A stretch of 64,000 bases of DNA from Onchocerca volvulus. Taxonomy: Eukaryota > Nematoda > Chromadorea > Rhabditida > Onchocercidae. The notes under the pieces were generated by a model that did no database searches, was not told the DNA's origin, and was given only the letters and a program-made list of their open reading frames with translations. Both the position numbers and the translations under genes were made by a program. Below, in pieces: positions 51,956 to 64,000 of this stretch (position 1 is the first letter of the stretch; each line of letters begins with the position of its first letter). The stretch covers positions 4,826,701 through 4,890,700 of the forward strand of contig HG738140.1 of the NCBI GenBank assembly GCA_000499405.2, given 5' to 3'.

Positions 51956-53365
51956 CTGCAAATATTTGTGAAGCATAAAAGAAGTAATTAAGTATTTTCC
52001 TTAAAATTTCCGAAAATTTATAAAATAATTTGCTTTCACTCATACATAATATTAATGCAAAATTGATATTTACATATATAGTAAAGTGATGAAATTAGAA
52101 AAGAAACTTTTTTTTCAGGGTAATAAATTATTTTGTAAATTATCAGTAAAAATTAATAAAATTATCAGTAAAAGTAAAAGAATTTCAAACATGTAAATTT
52201 TATATTCTTGTCGTACACTATGATGATTCAGAAGAGTAATACTGAAAATTATTGGAAATTTATAAATAAATAATGAGATTGGGAGAAAAATACATTCCTA
52301 AAAATAACGAAATATTAATAAAAGGAAAAAAAATTTGATTAAAAAAAAATGAAACATTAATAAGTAAAAAAAAAAACTTTGATAAATAATGAAAAAATAT
52401 AAGTAAAATCTGCGAAATATAAATAATAAATTATTTCAAGTTAAAAATGCAAGTGAAAGTATATGAAGCATATGAAAAAATGTAAGTAATAAAGTGTTTC
52501 AAATAAGAAAGGTTTTATATTTGACCCAAGAAATGTAAGTGAAAGTATATGAAATATAAGTGATGAAGTATTATTTGGATTTCACTTTAAATTTTTAAAA
52601 TTCACTTTAAACTTTGCTTTTTAAATTCACATTTTAAATTTTCAGTAATTGTAATATTTAAATATGTCAAATTTCATATCCATATTATATGCTATAATTC
52701 AAAAAGCAGTACAACTATTGAAAATTTAAAATGCGTATATATATATATAAATAAAAAAATATATATCGAATGAAAAAGTTGCTGTAAAAACTTGTGAAGA
52801 GAAAAAATTCATTGCTAAAAAAACATTTTAAAAAGCCAAAAAAAAAAAAAAAAAAACACTAAATCTCAAAGGAAAGATAAACAACGTCAATAACTTTCCC
52901 TTTTTTTCAAATTACGAAAATTAATCAATATAAAAGAATTATGTAAGATTGATCATTAATAGGATAAAAACTAACAATTTGTTGTTGCTAATTAAGGAAA
53001 TAACAATTACATTACATAAAATAACAAATTATTAGAAGATATGATAATGATATAATTAAAAGAAAAACTTTATAATTAAAAAAATACCAAAACATATAAT
53101 TTTATTCGATATGTTGAATATTTTATTAATTTTGGTAAAATTTAATTAAGAAATAAAGAAAGGAAAAGTAATTAAAGAGAGGAAATTGTGGAACATTTAT
53201 TGTTAATTAAATTCCAAGTTATATATATAATTTTTAATGACATCATAGTATTATTTTCTTAGTACTGTAGTAGTAATATTCAATACATATTTTCGCGTGT
53301 CCGCTCTAGCTAATCCATATAAATAAAAATGTCAATGTTCGTTTCTTCAAAAAATCTTAAATCCC
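51956..53365. other. AT-rich stretch, probably intronic
   Basis: Nothing gene-like seen. Short A and AT runs, including a TA-rich patch at about 52735-52760. Confidence 0.5.
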
Positions 53366-53519
53366 CGAAAGTTCGTAAACACGCGTCTTATCTATATTAA
53401 TTCAAAATCTTAGATATCGAAAAGTTCTTGCCTATTGCTTTGAAATTCTGAAAAAACGTTGCATTCGAATACGCGCATGTTTTTATACATGCGTTGTTAT
53501 TATTTATTATTTATTTTTT

Positions 53520-54235
53520 ATTACGCAATAATTACAAATCAATAATATCAATAAACCAAATCTAATGATAAATTTATTAACGTAAAAAAGAAGAAAACGA
53601 TATAAAGGGAAAAAAACCTGAGTCGGAGCATAAAATCGCTTCCGCTGACTTCCTATATAAAGTGAGAGAAAAGGGCGTCATTGTTAGCGCGTAGTGATGA
53701 TGCGCCTTTGTTGGCGCGCGACATTCAACCTAATTAATGGTTGCAAAAAATGGCTAATTATTAAGTATTATTCATTATTATTCATCATTAATCATTATTA
53801 TTTGCTATTGTTAATTATTATTTATCATTATTTATTGTCATTTACTGGTATTTATTAGGTATTATTATTGATTACGCAAGAACCAAAAATCAATAATATC
53901 AACAAAACAAATCTAATGACAAATTTATAAACGTAAAAAAGAAGAAAACATTATAAAACGAAAAAAACCCGAGTCGGAGCATCAAATCGCCCCGTTGAAA
54001 TCCCTATATAAAATGACAGAAAAGGGCGCCTTTGTTAGCGCGCGATGATGATGCGCTTTTATTGGCGCGCGAGGTGATTGACATTGACCCCAGTTGTGTG
54101 TTACAAAGAAATGACCAATTGTTTATTATTATTTATTATTATTCAGTATTTATTTATCATTATTCATTATTATTTATTTTTATTTGTTATTTATTATTTG
54201 TTATTATTATTGTTAATATTAATTAATTATTAAAA
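53520..54235. repeat. Two ~350-bp tandem units with GC-rich core
   Basis: Units start near 53520 and 53871 (both TTACGCAA...AATCAATAATATCAA). Each carries GAGTCGGAGCAT, CCCTATATAAA-like and AAAAGGGCG blocks, then a core with paired GCGCGC and GATGATGATGCGC and an ATT-rich tail. The GC-rich core stands out sharply from its surroundings. Confidence 0.75.
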
Positions 54236-54445
54236 TTATTGCTAACCGTATCTTTTACTCAGAAAGGATATTGTCATGGAACATTTAATAAAAGCAAGCA
54301 AAAGTGAAAACAAAAAAAAATTGTTTTGGTTTTGGTGATAAATATAGGCTTCCATCTATTATACATGAGAAACTGATAAAATAAACGTTTTTCAGCTGTG
54401 CAAGCAATTTTACTAAACAGAGTAAAAGATCATGCATGCGTATAC

Positions 54446-54526
54446 GCCATAATTATTTGATTTTATACTTTCTAATGTCTTTTCTATAATTTCTCCAACA
54501 ATAAATTGCTTATAAAGCATTGACAT
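54446..54526 (-). CDS. Possible exon of the 51.8-kb gene
   Basis: ATG-initiated frame MSMLYKQFIVGEIIEKTLES, then IKSNNYG to a GTATAC donor in phase 0, compatible with the acceptor at 51956. The frame is also open upstream of the ATG. The assignment rests on phase and composition only. Confidence 0.25.
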
Positions 54527-56053
54527 CGATTGTTTTACTGCTTTGCAGATTAATAATAATAATAAAAAAAAAAAAAAAAAAAAAAAAAACTTATCATATA
54601 AATACAACTTTCCATTCTTACCACATCAAATTTGTTTTCTTCGAGTTTAATTGTAAGTCATTTACATCATTGTTTCTAATAAATAGTCTTTTCATTACTC
54701 GCAATAAATCTGCATAGATGAATAATTTTGAAATAAATATGTACTAATTATTACACTTATTTTACATACAATTATTGCACCAAATTAATAAATAGCATTA
54801 TTATTTTATGATAAAAATTTATCTACTTTTTTTTTATCCACATCATTCAAAATCTCAATAAACTAAGTCATCTAAAATCCAGTTAAACTAAGAACTACAA
54901 ATAAAATGTCTAAATGGTAGTCAAGATTTACCTACTGTGATGAAAAATGCCTCATACTTGATAAAAAGAGAAGAGATTGACAGTTTTTATATCAAATAAG
55001 ATGTTAATTGAAATTATATTTCGAAGATCAGAAAAACAAAAATAAAAAATGATTATATGAAATACAAAAAATCTAGAAAATCAAAAATTTAAAAAAGAAA
55101 GGAAAAAGTTTTTAAGATCAGAATACTAACTAGAATAAAAAAAATTTAAACGAATTGAAATTTTAATAAAAATTTGAATTAAAAAAAATTTAATTAATTT
55201 GTGGAAAAAAGAAAACGCATGTTTAACGAAATATTTGATCATTAATTTTCATAAATGAATAATTCGATTAAAATGTTTTTATACTTCTAAAAGCATATGT
55301 TTATTTATCCAGTAATTTATTTTTTTCTTTTCTCGAGTTGTAAATGGTATAAGTAAAACTGTTTAAATTCACCTGACTTTCCGATAGGTAAATGTAATTG
55401 ATAAGATTTAATTATTATTTTAATAAGTGGAAGAAATAAAATAAAGGGAAATTTTCAGAAAATAATGAAACATTTCTGTTGCTTTTTTGATAATATAATA
55501 ATAAAAAAAATATCAGAAATTTAAGCTTATACAACAATATCATAAAAAATTGATGAAAAAATACAATCACAACTTCAGTAGTGCTTTAAAAAACATTCAT
55601 AATATAACCTATGCTTTGTTATTACTTTCATTATCAATATTATTATCATGTTATTTCGTAATTATCATATGATCATTATTATTATCAAATTAAGATTAAA
55701 AAGCCATTATAAATACTCAGTTTTCGAAGTCATGTCTTGTTTATTACTGCAGCTATTATTGTCGCTATAGTATGATTAATATTTATCTCGTAAAAAAATA
55801 TTGTTTACCTGACCAATAAAATAATATAATCAAATATTTTGAAATCAAAGATTTTGCAAAATTACTTTATAGTCTAGATCCTAGGATTTATTAGATTTTA
55901 TTGAAAAAAAAGAAACAAAAAAAGAAGAAAAAAGTTGCTAGACGAAAGGATAAATACAAATTCGGATTTTTAATGAGAAATTTTGAAATCATTGAAGCGT
56001 GAATTTCTCATTCATTTTGCTTAATTATTATTTTATTAATAATTATTTTAACA

Positions 56054-56126
<73 letters not shown>

Positions 56127-56135
56127 AATAAATAA
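56054..56135. repeat. (AAT)n then (AAAT)n microsatellite
   Basis: About 22 AAT units followed by several AAAT units, directly abutting the right inverted-repeat arm. A second (ATT)n run lies at about 56312-56352. Confidence 0.95.
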
Positions 56136-56272
56136 ACGCGTGTATAAAAACATGCGCGCATTCGAATGCAACGTTGTGTCAGAATTTTAAAGCAATAGAT
56201 AAAGACTTTTCGATATCTAAGATTTTGAATTAATATAGGTAAGGCGCGTATTTAAGAACTTTGGGAGGTTCA

Positions 56273-56312
56273 AGATTTTGAATAAAAGACCCCATAAACA
56301 AGCTGTGAACGC

Positions 56313-56352
<40 letters not shown>

Positions 56353-58310
56353 GAAAATATAACGAAACACATATTTTTAACGCTTCACCAATTTTATTGT
56401 TTTATAAGAAATTATAGAAAATCGATTATGAAAGGAAAAAGAACATCTGATAGGAAAAAATAAAGAGACAATATGTAGTTGGTTTCTTTATCTTTTATGC
56501 AATCAAAGCAAACTGAGGAGAACTGCGGAAATCAAATTTTTGATCTAATTTCATGAAAAATAGAGGAAAATAAAGATAAAATCTACATGTAAAAATATCC
56601 ATTAAAGAGATAAACAAAACAAATTACACTTACATATTTATTATAAAAACATTTATATGTATCTTCTCTATACGACTATAAAATAATTATCGTCACGAGG
56701 ATGCTTTTTTTTTTTTTTTTTTCAATCTATTTTTTTTTTTTTTTTTTCAATCTATAAAACTCATCTATTATTTAACTTTCATTATTCATTAATTAAAATG
56801 AAAGCTTAGCTTAGATATAAATTAAAGTCTAATCAGTATCAAGACTATACTTCATAGAATAGAAATAGCTTTTAAGAAAAAAAAAAAAGAAGAGGAAAAG
56901 AAAACTTTAAATGTCAACTGATATCACGCCATAACTTTTCGTATAAACGAATCACTTTGCAAAAATGAAACAAATAATAAATTTTCTATCACTTGAAAAC
57001 ATTATACCGTAGTCTTTCCATTTTATAAAAAAAAATTTTGCTCTAAACTGACTGCTTGAAAAAATGAAGTTGAAATAAAATTCAAATGTTAGACGAAGCA
57101 AAAAATTCATTTTAATTTTAGCATCAAAACTTAGAGAACGGTAAAGTCTCATTTTGGAAGTAAAGAAGGGTGAAGTTTCATTTCGCGCGTGAAGAAGGGT
57201 AAAATAAAGCTATCATTTTTTTCATTATATTTTATTTACTAATCTTCATTTTGATTTTATCGAGCAAAAGAAGAAGTAATTAAAGTAAAAATAAAAAAAA
57301 ACAAATTATCTTATGGTTGATGTAGTTTTAGGCCGGAAATAATAATAATAGCAGTAATGATAATGATAATACTAATTTCTGTTTCCACATATATATAATT
57401 CCATAAACTGGTTGATTAAACGGAAAACGATTATTTTTTATACACAATAGTAACTTAATTTCCAAATTCATCATTTTGACAAATAGTTCTAATTATATTC
57501 TTTAATTATCATTTCATTTATTTTTTAATACACTGATGTAAATTTGGAATTCATTTTAATTAATATTTTCACATTGATTATTTCGCATTTCTTTTAATAT
57601 ATAAATAAAGACACAATCTTTTTTTTTTAATCTAAAATTTCATCGGGCAAAATGTACACAAAACAATGAAATTAAATTTGTTGCTTTTGAAAGTTTGTTC
57701 TTGAATTCAAGATTGTTTTGTCTAAAGGTTTTCATGATTATTTTGTTGCTTAAAAATCCTTGAAATTTTAAATTAACACAAATGCTGCATTACTTTAAAT
57801 CTTTAATGACATGATTGAAATTTTGTGAAGTTAGAGCTACTTCGCGTTATTATTTTGTGAAATTAAAATTACTTCAAAATTGTTTTACCTTTCGCTGATC
57901 ATCTCAAATACACATCAACAGACAGTATGTCAAAAATAATATGATACTAACAATTTTTTTTTCCTATTCTTCATTTCACGCATTAAAATAAATTGACAAT
58001 TCATGACTTTTGTTTAGCATATTTTATATAGTTCATTCATTAATAAAAGAATTGGAAGAGATGATCTTTGGTTTAAATTTCGAGGAGTTTTTCGAAATTT
58101 AAAAAATTCAAATCCTAAAATGGAAATTAAAGCTTAAATTTCAGTAAATTCGAATTCAGAAGAAAATTTGTAAGAATAAAAGAATTGAAGTAGAATAGAA
58201 TAAACGAAATCTTTTATGAAGAACTAAATTAAATCTGATTACTGGAATTCATACGGGAATACAGTTTAACATGTTAACAAACATTTCTTCTTATCGATGT
58301 GATGAGAAGA
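56273..58310. other. Non-coding AT-rich stretch
   Basis: Long T runs (56707-56747), microsatellites and no supported gene. A TTTCGCGCGTGAAGAAGGGT patch near 57180 is a small diverged doublet of the sequence just before it. Confidence 0.55.
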
Positions 58311-58319
58311 ATGAATTAT

Positions 58320-59090
58320 CGAAGATGAAAAGAATCCATTGTATCCTTCTGAAAGCAATCCGTCAGAATAAACGATGAAATAATCCTTTTGAAGTTGAAA
58401 AGATTCCATTCGCATTAGAATCAACGGTGGAATGACCCTTGTCGCGAAAGTTTTTTATTATGCCTGTTGCGACAAAGACGAATCTTATTGGAAGAAAGTT
58501 TTATTGATAGACGGAACAGTGATTTTTCATTACAAATAAATATTACAGAATATCAAGTAAATTGATCACTGGGTTATTCTTTCCTTTGTCACTAAAGAAG
58601 AATATTGTTTCTCGATTGTCCGTTTGCTCTAACGCTTCGCAGTTCAATTGTTGCAATCAAACAGAACTGAACTGTGCTCCAAAATCTGAATCTTTTATAT
58701 CCTTCCGGGCTACTTCTTTCCTGATTTACGATTCAACGCTTCATGATTGGTCGACTTCGCTTTGTTTAGCTGTTGGTTGGAGCATTTTGGTGACAAACAG
58801 ATTTACTGTTTTGGCGGGAAACATGTTTATCCTTTCGTTTATTGTTTTGGCGCAAATGTGTTTACCGGCTTGTTGGTCCATTTGAATCTACACACTTCTT
58901 GAACTCTACCACGCTTTATTTATATTGATCATAAATTTCGGATTTTTCTAGCAATCCTTTCGAAATTGAAAGGATTTCATACCGACCTTCTGAAAGCATT
59001 TCATTAGAATGAAAGATGAAATGATCCTTTTGAAGCTGAAAAGATTCCATTCGCATTCTTCTAAAAGCAATCCATCTTTTCAATCGTTTG
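58320..59090. repeat. Repeat block upstream of zinc-finger gene
   Basis: 58320-58430 and 58950-59080 are diverged direct repeats (GAAAAGATTCCATTCGCATT and CTGAAAGCA blocks). 58775-58875 matches 14815-14915 in reverse (GTTTTGGCGGGAA, ACATGTTTATCC, GGAGCATTTTGG). A 107-codon plus-strand frame (58562-58885) overlaps the block and is more likely repeat-derived than a host gene. Confidence 0.7.
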
Positions 59091-59356
59091 CTTTCTGTGA
59101 AAATTTCGCATACAATTTCAAATTCGTAAAACTTAAAATTCTCTCACTTGTTGATCTGTCCGAGCGAAAAAACTGCTATACACCATGGTATAACAGATTT
59201 GATATGGAATTATGGGCTATAAGGTAGGGGGTTCGATGCCCGTATGAGAAGATGGTGTTTGCTGAATGAAGAATAGAAGTTATCCCTGTCATAGTCTTAC
59301 TTTGATGACACAATTCCTCGTTTCTGACAGCACCTCTTTTCACAGGGAAAGATTGA

Positions 59357-59936
59357 GACGATGTCCCTGCTCACGTTCATGGGTACTTTGCCCGAATGTT
59401 GGGTAACGAGAAGAGCGTACGTGATTATCTACGGCATAGTTCACATATTTGATTTATGCTTTTATAGATGACACTGAATGAATTAAGAAGTAAATTAGAA
59501 ATAATGAAATTGGAGATACTTTAGAGATCGATATGGTGACAAGATAGCATGCGATGAGTAGGAGAGAGAATTAAAGATAGTGAAATAGAATGAAGAAGAG
59601 TGTGAAAATATTTTGGAATAAATGACGTAAATGAGAAATAGGTAATGGATTAGTGAAGAAAAGAAGGACGTGAGATGACCGAGAAATATCGGGCAGGAGG
59701 GATATGGGAGAAATTAGGAACTTCGAGAAGTTTAACTAGTGAATTTTGAGTTTGATTGTTTCGGATATAAGGTTGGGACAAAGTATTGCTGTTCACGTTC
59801 GTAGGTATTTTACCCGGAAGTGTCTTACCCGTTCTTAGGTATCTTATCTGGAGATGGGTTGCGAGAGGAGGAGGGGTACGTGATTGTTACCATCTACGTG
59901 TTATGACTAGCATAGTTTACGTATTTGACTTACCTT
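59357..59936. repeat. Diverged direct repeats, GC-richer
   Basis: 59357-59460 and 59777-59936 share CACGTTC-TGGGTA, TACGTGATT, and CATAGTT-ACATATTTGA blocks. The second copy has an insertion of about 50 bases that repeats the GTAGGTATTTTACCCGG segment internally. Confidence 0.65.
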
Positions 59937-60011
59937 GATTTGGGTTGAAATGGTTTTTTATTTTCCCAGTTCTGGTTGTTGCTAAAAACTATGTGTTTGA
60001 TGTGAAAATCT

Positions 60012-60157
60012 TTTGTATTTCAGCTAATTTCTGATGATCTTTGTTTCCATATATTTTGCTATAGTCTATACGTGTAAAGTGATCTTATGATTTTTTGTAT
60101 TTTATGCTAATTTCTGACATTATTCATGTGTTTGCTATAGTCTACATGTATAACCGT
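60012..60157. repeat. Short direct repeats before zinc-finger gene
   Basis: Two units of about 70 bases share GCTAATTTCTGA and TTTGCTATAGTCTA, starting at 60012 and 60093. Confidence 0.8.
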
Positions 60158-60289
60158 GTCGAAGAATAAACTGATAGAAGAAAACTCCGTTTTCTGTGCA
60201 ATGTGTTACATTTAATTAATAAGATGTATTTCAGACAAATAAATTTGACGGATTTCGGAAATCATCGTGTTACTAAATCCGTTAAAGTA

Positions 60290-63200
60290 ATGGAAGAAAA
60301 ATCAGAATCCGATCTACAAAAGTTGCATTCAGTTATGATTGATAGCGATGATCTTAGTGAACCATCGTCAATTATTGCTGATGTTCAAAGGAGTCAGGTA
60401 GGATAATTTTCATCCATATTATTTATATGTTAGTAGCGAGATTATTGTAGAAATTCAACAATTAATGACGTTAAACTTGAGATTTTACTCTCTTTTATTT
60501 GGAATATGCATTTTGGAAACTTCGAAAATTTGCTATTATAATGTCTTAATTGTAAAATTTTATGACTAAATAGCTTATTTCGAAACCATATGAAATGATA
60601 AATTGACATTTGACAAGTTCTCATATTGCAACTTTTTTTCTTTTAAATCTGCCGTATATTTCCAGAATTCAATAGCAATAGATCGTATCTTTGAAAACGA
60701 ATATTTACTGTTTTCTAGGAAGTAGCATCGGAAGATAGTGATGATGAATGTCCTGTACTGATTAACGAGAAAGCTTTACAGGAATCGATTGAGGTAAGGG
60801 AAAGAATACGAGTATTCTTTATACAGTAATAAGAATGATTTAGCCTGTCATGAAAATATAGTTAAATGTTTTTCCTAAGTTGATCTAACCATCAGATGAT
60901 TTAACCCGAACGATTTAACAGTTAATTGCTTCAGGAATCTGTATCGAATACATACGGTTGTTGTAGATAGAAGGAAAATTGTACTGAATTCCAGATGAAT
61001 TTCCAGCGATCTTCCTTAAGATTCAACTATGTGATGTAAACGAAAGTCATCTTCAAATTTTGTTGTTTTTAGAGTGAAAATCCGGATTCCATGAACCAGT
61101 TCGAATCATCAAAAATTTCAGAGAGTGAACGTTGGCAAGGACGAAATCCATTGCGAAGATTTTCAATTTTAATTGGCAGTAATAAATTAACATTTAAAGT
61201 TATCGACGCTCCTAAGACGCATATGGGCTAGTTTTATATCATATTGCTTTTTCATATGCAAAAGAAAAAAAAAAAAGAATGTAAATATTCGATATTCCGC
61301 CGATGTTATATGGTGCGTCTAAAACGTAAAAAAAATTATAGCTTTTATGATTTCAGAATTTTCGTATGAATTCAATCGAACGATTTATATATCAAAACTA
61401 TTTTGCAGTCAATGATTTAATATGTCAAAAAAATGAGAATGAAATAGATGATTCTTTTGGTGATAGTACGCTGTGGAATGATCATGAAGTTGGTCTTGAG
61501 AGGCCTATTTACCGATGTAAAATATGTGGTCATGCTTATGCTCATAGACGGCCGCTATTGGCGCACGAAAAGACTCATGCCAGTGAGTATTATTGATTTC
61601 GTCTATTTTTATTCAAAAAAATTAGTCAAGCATATTTCCATTTGTTAATTTGTGCGATTTTATTTTTTTGTAAAATTATTTCTTTGCTGAGCACTTTATC
61701 TAATGTGAAAGCATCACCAGATAAGTGCATATTACAGTGTACCGAGAAAGATAGTTACTCTTCGAAACAATTTTATCAAATGATAACTACTACCGACCTT
61801 TATAATATTTTTCTCTATAAATTGCAAATTTCTTCTTTATCATGGTAATATTTTATAGTTGGACGACCATATCAATGTCCTATATGTACAAAATGTTTCG
61901 CTCGTCAGGTGAATTTTAGTATACATATGAAACTTCATGCGAGCGGTCGTCGTTATTTTTGTTCTTTATGTGGCAAATGGTTCAGGACGCACTCATTAAT
62001 GGTTGAACATCAGGTAACGATTAAGTACTAATTATATAGAGGTAATGTCATTTATATAGCGGCAAAAATTTCTGTTTTTTTAGTAGTGTATATTATTCCA
62101 AATTTTATCTGAAATTTACTTTAATCTATTTAAAATTGATATCCATCTTGGAAATGACGAGTTTTATAAATAAAGCTTCCATAGATTTTATGACTTTTAA
62201 GATTTTGTGAAGGCAGAAATATTAAGTCTAGTTTTAATAAATTGATTTCAATGATATGCAGGAAGAACCAGGCCACTGTTCTTGGTTAAGATTTCATCTT
62301 TTCTAAGATCCAGAAATCACCGCACTGCATTCTTGGAAAATAAGATTAAATAAGAAAAATTTCAGCAAAAATGTTTTGCTTTGATGAATGGTTTACCGGT
62401 GCTAACTGATCGTCCATTAAGATATCGTTGTTTTTATTGCGACAAAATGTTCCATCATCGAAGAGATAAGGTAACTATTATTTATTGAATACATGGTTAT
62501 CTATTAATTTGTATTAAGAAGAATAAACTCAAATTACTTGGAATTTCTTTGAAACATTTGGGGTTAAGAAGTCTAGAAATTCTACTTTTATATTATTAAA
62601 ATTAGTGGTATTGAATATTCTGCGATTAAAAATTATATATTTTAAATGGTGTTATTATTTTTTTATATGAATAAAGTAGTGATCTCATTTAAATCACGTA
62701 GACTTATATATTCTATATAATTTAATATATTCTTTTGTAGTTCTGCGTTTTAATTTATATTTTATGACAATTGGAAACCAATTAACTTTTAATCGTATCA
62801 TTTGTGTGGAATGTAGTATGGCCGAAGTGGATAATTCCCTATGACCTTAAAAAAGTTGAAAGGTTCGACTTTTCTCTCGAAATTTTACAGAACATTCACG
62901 AAAGGACACATACCGGTGAGCGTCCGTACACATGTGGATACTGCAGCAAAGGCTTTACGCAATCACAAGCTCTTACAATTCATATAAGATCACATACTGG
63001 TGAAAGACCATTTAGTTGTTCGATATGTAGCAAAGAATTTCGAGACAGGTAAATTGCTCTTGTCAACTGCAGCTATGATGAATTGAGAAAAAAGTGCTGT
63101 TATAATGAGACTGAATGCATATGTTGATAAATTCTGTTCTGAGCTGCATGATTGGCTTTTTTTTCATTTCATGATTGTGTAAATCTTTTCTGAGGACATA

Positions 63201-64000
63201 TATGTTGAAGCGGCTTGATATTATGGAAAATCTTTTCTAGAGATTTGGTAGAAAAAAAAAAAACCACATTCGAGATTTCAATATGCTATTTGGTAGAACT
63301 TTCTAGAATACTTTTTTTGACCATACGGAATTTCTTTGCAACATAACAAGCTTTATGTTTCCAAAAACTATTTTTAATATTTTTTTCATACAATTTTGAT
63401 TTTCCAAACTGTTATAGATTAATGCAAATTGTAATGTTAAATAATTTACCTTAATTTTTCCTTTTTTTTTTTTTTTTTTTTTTTTTGTTAAACAAATTCT
63501 TGATCTGAAAATTTTCAGCTCAGCTTTAAGGAAGCATGAATTTACCAAGCATATGAATGAGAACCTTCTGCGTGATGACTGTAGTGGTTCATCGAATGAA
63601 ATAGCATTAATGGCACCACCGTAAGTAATTTAATTGTGATCTGTCGTCCAATTTTAAATTTCTATATTATTTTCTCATGTTTTTCTCCTTTGTTTAAACT
63701 CTGTACAATGTTTCTAAAAACTTTGAGCTCTTCGATATGTAAAGAACAATAAGATAAAGTGAGAATCAAAGCTTAATTATTTTCCCAAGACTGTTAATTT
63801 TAATAATTTATTTTTTTATGTCCTTGTCTCTAAAAAAAATTCAAAAAGCTTTTATCCATAGTACAACGTAAAATGTTACATTATAAAGATGTCCTGTACA
63901 ACTTTTTGAATCAAGTAATAATTCTGATTGATATATTTTATTTCGTTCACAACATTTGTTTTATTTAGAATTTGCACGATATATGGCAACAACAAAGCTC
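60290..64000 (+). CDS. C2H2 zinc-finger protein (3' end outside window)
   Basis: Exons: 60290-60397 (coding start), 60719-60793, 61073-61198, 61357-61582, 61859-62013, 62366-62470, 62891-63048, 63519-63620 and probably 63969-64000+. All junction phases agree, giving more than 360 residues. The ATG at 60290 ([14 protein letters not shown]) follows a strong TATTTCAG at 60234, a likely trans-splice or intron acceptor. Residues 1-130 are acidic and Ser-rich. Six fingers follow: [42 protein letters not shown], an atypical CSLCGKWF...[19 protein letters not shown]...[17 protein letters not shown]...HIRSH and [31 protein letters not shown] linkers join the last three, suggesting a DNA-binding nuclear transcription regulator. 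I do not recognise a specific ortholog. Confidence 0.87.

Larger units (their letters stand above)
53366..56272. repeat. Inverted-repeat-bounded repeat complex
   Basis: Arms of about 135 bases at 53366-53500 and 56131-56272 are reverse complements with only scattered mismatches. Shared blocks include CTATATTAATTCAAAATCTT, AGATATCGAAAAG and CGTTGCATTCGAAT. The left arm is followed by two direct units of about 350 bases. The rest is AT-rich and includes the possible exon 54446-54526. It could be a 2.9-kb transposon-like element or two oppositely placed copies of one repeat. Confidence 0.65.

Noticed and set aside
58562..58885. 107-codon plus-strand frame
   Set aside because: Overlaps a dispersed repeat also present near 14.8 kb; protein is unremarkable and probably repeat-derived.
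1..64000. CRISPR array, bacterial operon or Wolbachia insertion
   Set aside because: Repeats are not regularly spaced with unique spacers; no intronless bacterial-type gene or Shine-Dalgarno-led gene cluster was seen.

Overview
The window is AT-rich eukaryotic DNA (long A and T runs, many microsatellites) with split genes. The short introns use 3' splice sites close to TTTTCAG, as in nematodes. A tandem set of secreted Ala/Pro-rich genes appears to carry remnants of the nematode-restricted ground-like domain. I infer a clade III (spirurid/filarial-like) nematode; the species cannot be read from the sequence. All exon structures were assembled by eye from splice signals, reading phase and protein conservation. 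In the best genes every junction is phase-consistent and the total coding length is a multiple of three.

Layout. 1-6.2 kb: recently duplicated, partly scrambled array of small secreted Ala/Pro-rich genes (+ strand), with one unresolved base (N) where about 0.5 kb of a unit is missing. 7.5-14.7 kb: complete ten-exon rhodopsin-type GPCR (- strand, 424 aa). 14.7-27.4 kb: mostly empty AT-rich DNA with repeat fragments, a foldback element and one unexplained 144-codon ORF (- strand). 27.4-30.4 kb: C-type lectin-domain gene (+). 33.4-39.6 kb: sixteen-exon gene for a CHERP-type splicing factor (SURP, CID, RS, G-patch; - strand, 799 aa). 40.0-45.0 kb: fourteen-exon CCT delta chaperonin subunit (cct-4; + strand, 537 aa), divergent from CHERP across about 0.5 kb. 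46.2-50.1 kb: unrecognised Lys/Gln-rich gene (-). 51.8-54.5 kb: terminal exon, and perhaps one more, of another - strand gene. 53.4-60.2 kb: repeat-rich DNA with inverted, tandem and dispersed repeats. 60.3-64.0 kb: 5' part of a C2H2 zinc-finger gene (+), cut by the window end.

Functionally this is ordinary nuclear DNA: two housekeeping genes (pre-mRNA splicing, chaperonin) that share a bidirectional promoter region, flanked by faster-evolving genes for surface, secreted or sensory functions and by repeats. I see no CRISPR array, prokaryotic operon, convincing tRNA or clear bacterial insertion. The parts most worth a second look are the scrambled secreted-protein array, the in-frame duplicated splice donor in the GPCR, and the inverted/tandem repeat complex at 53-56 kb.
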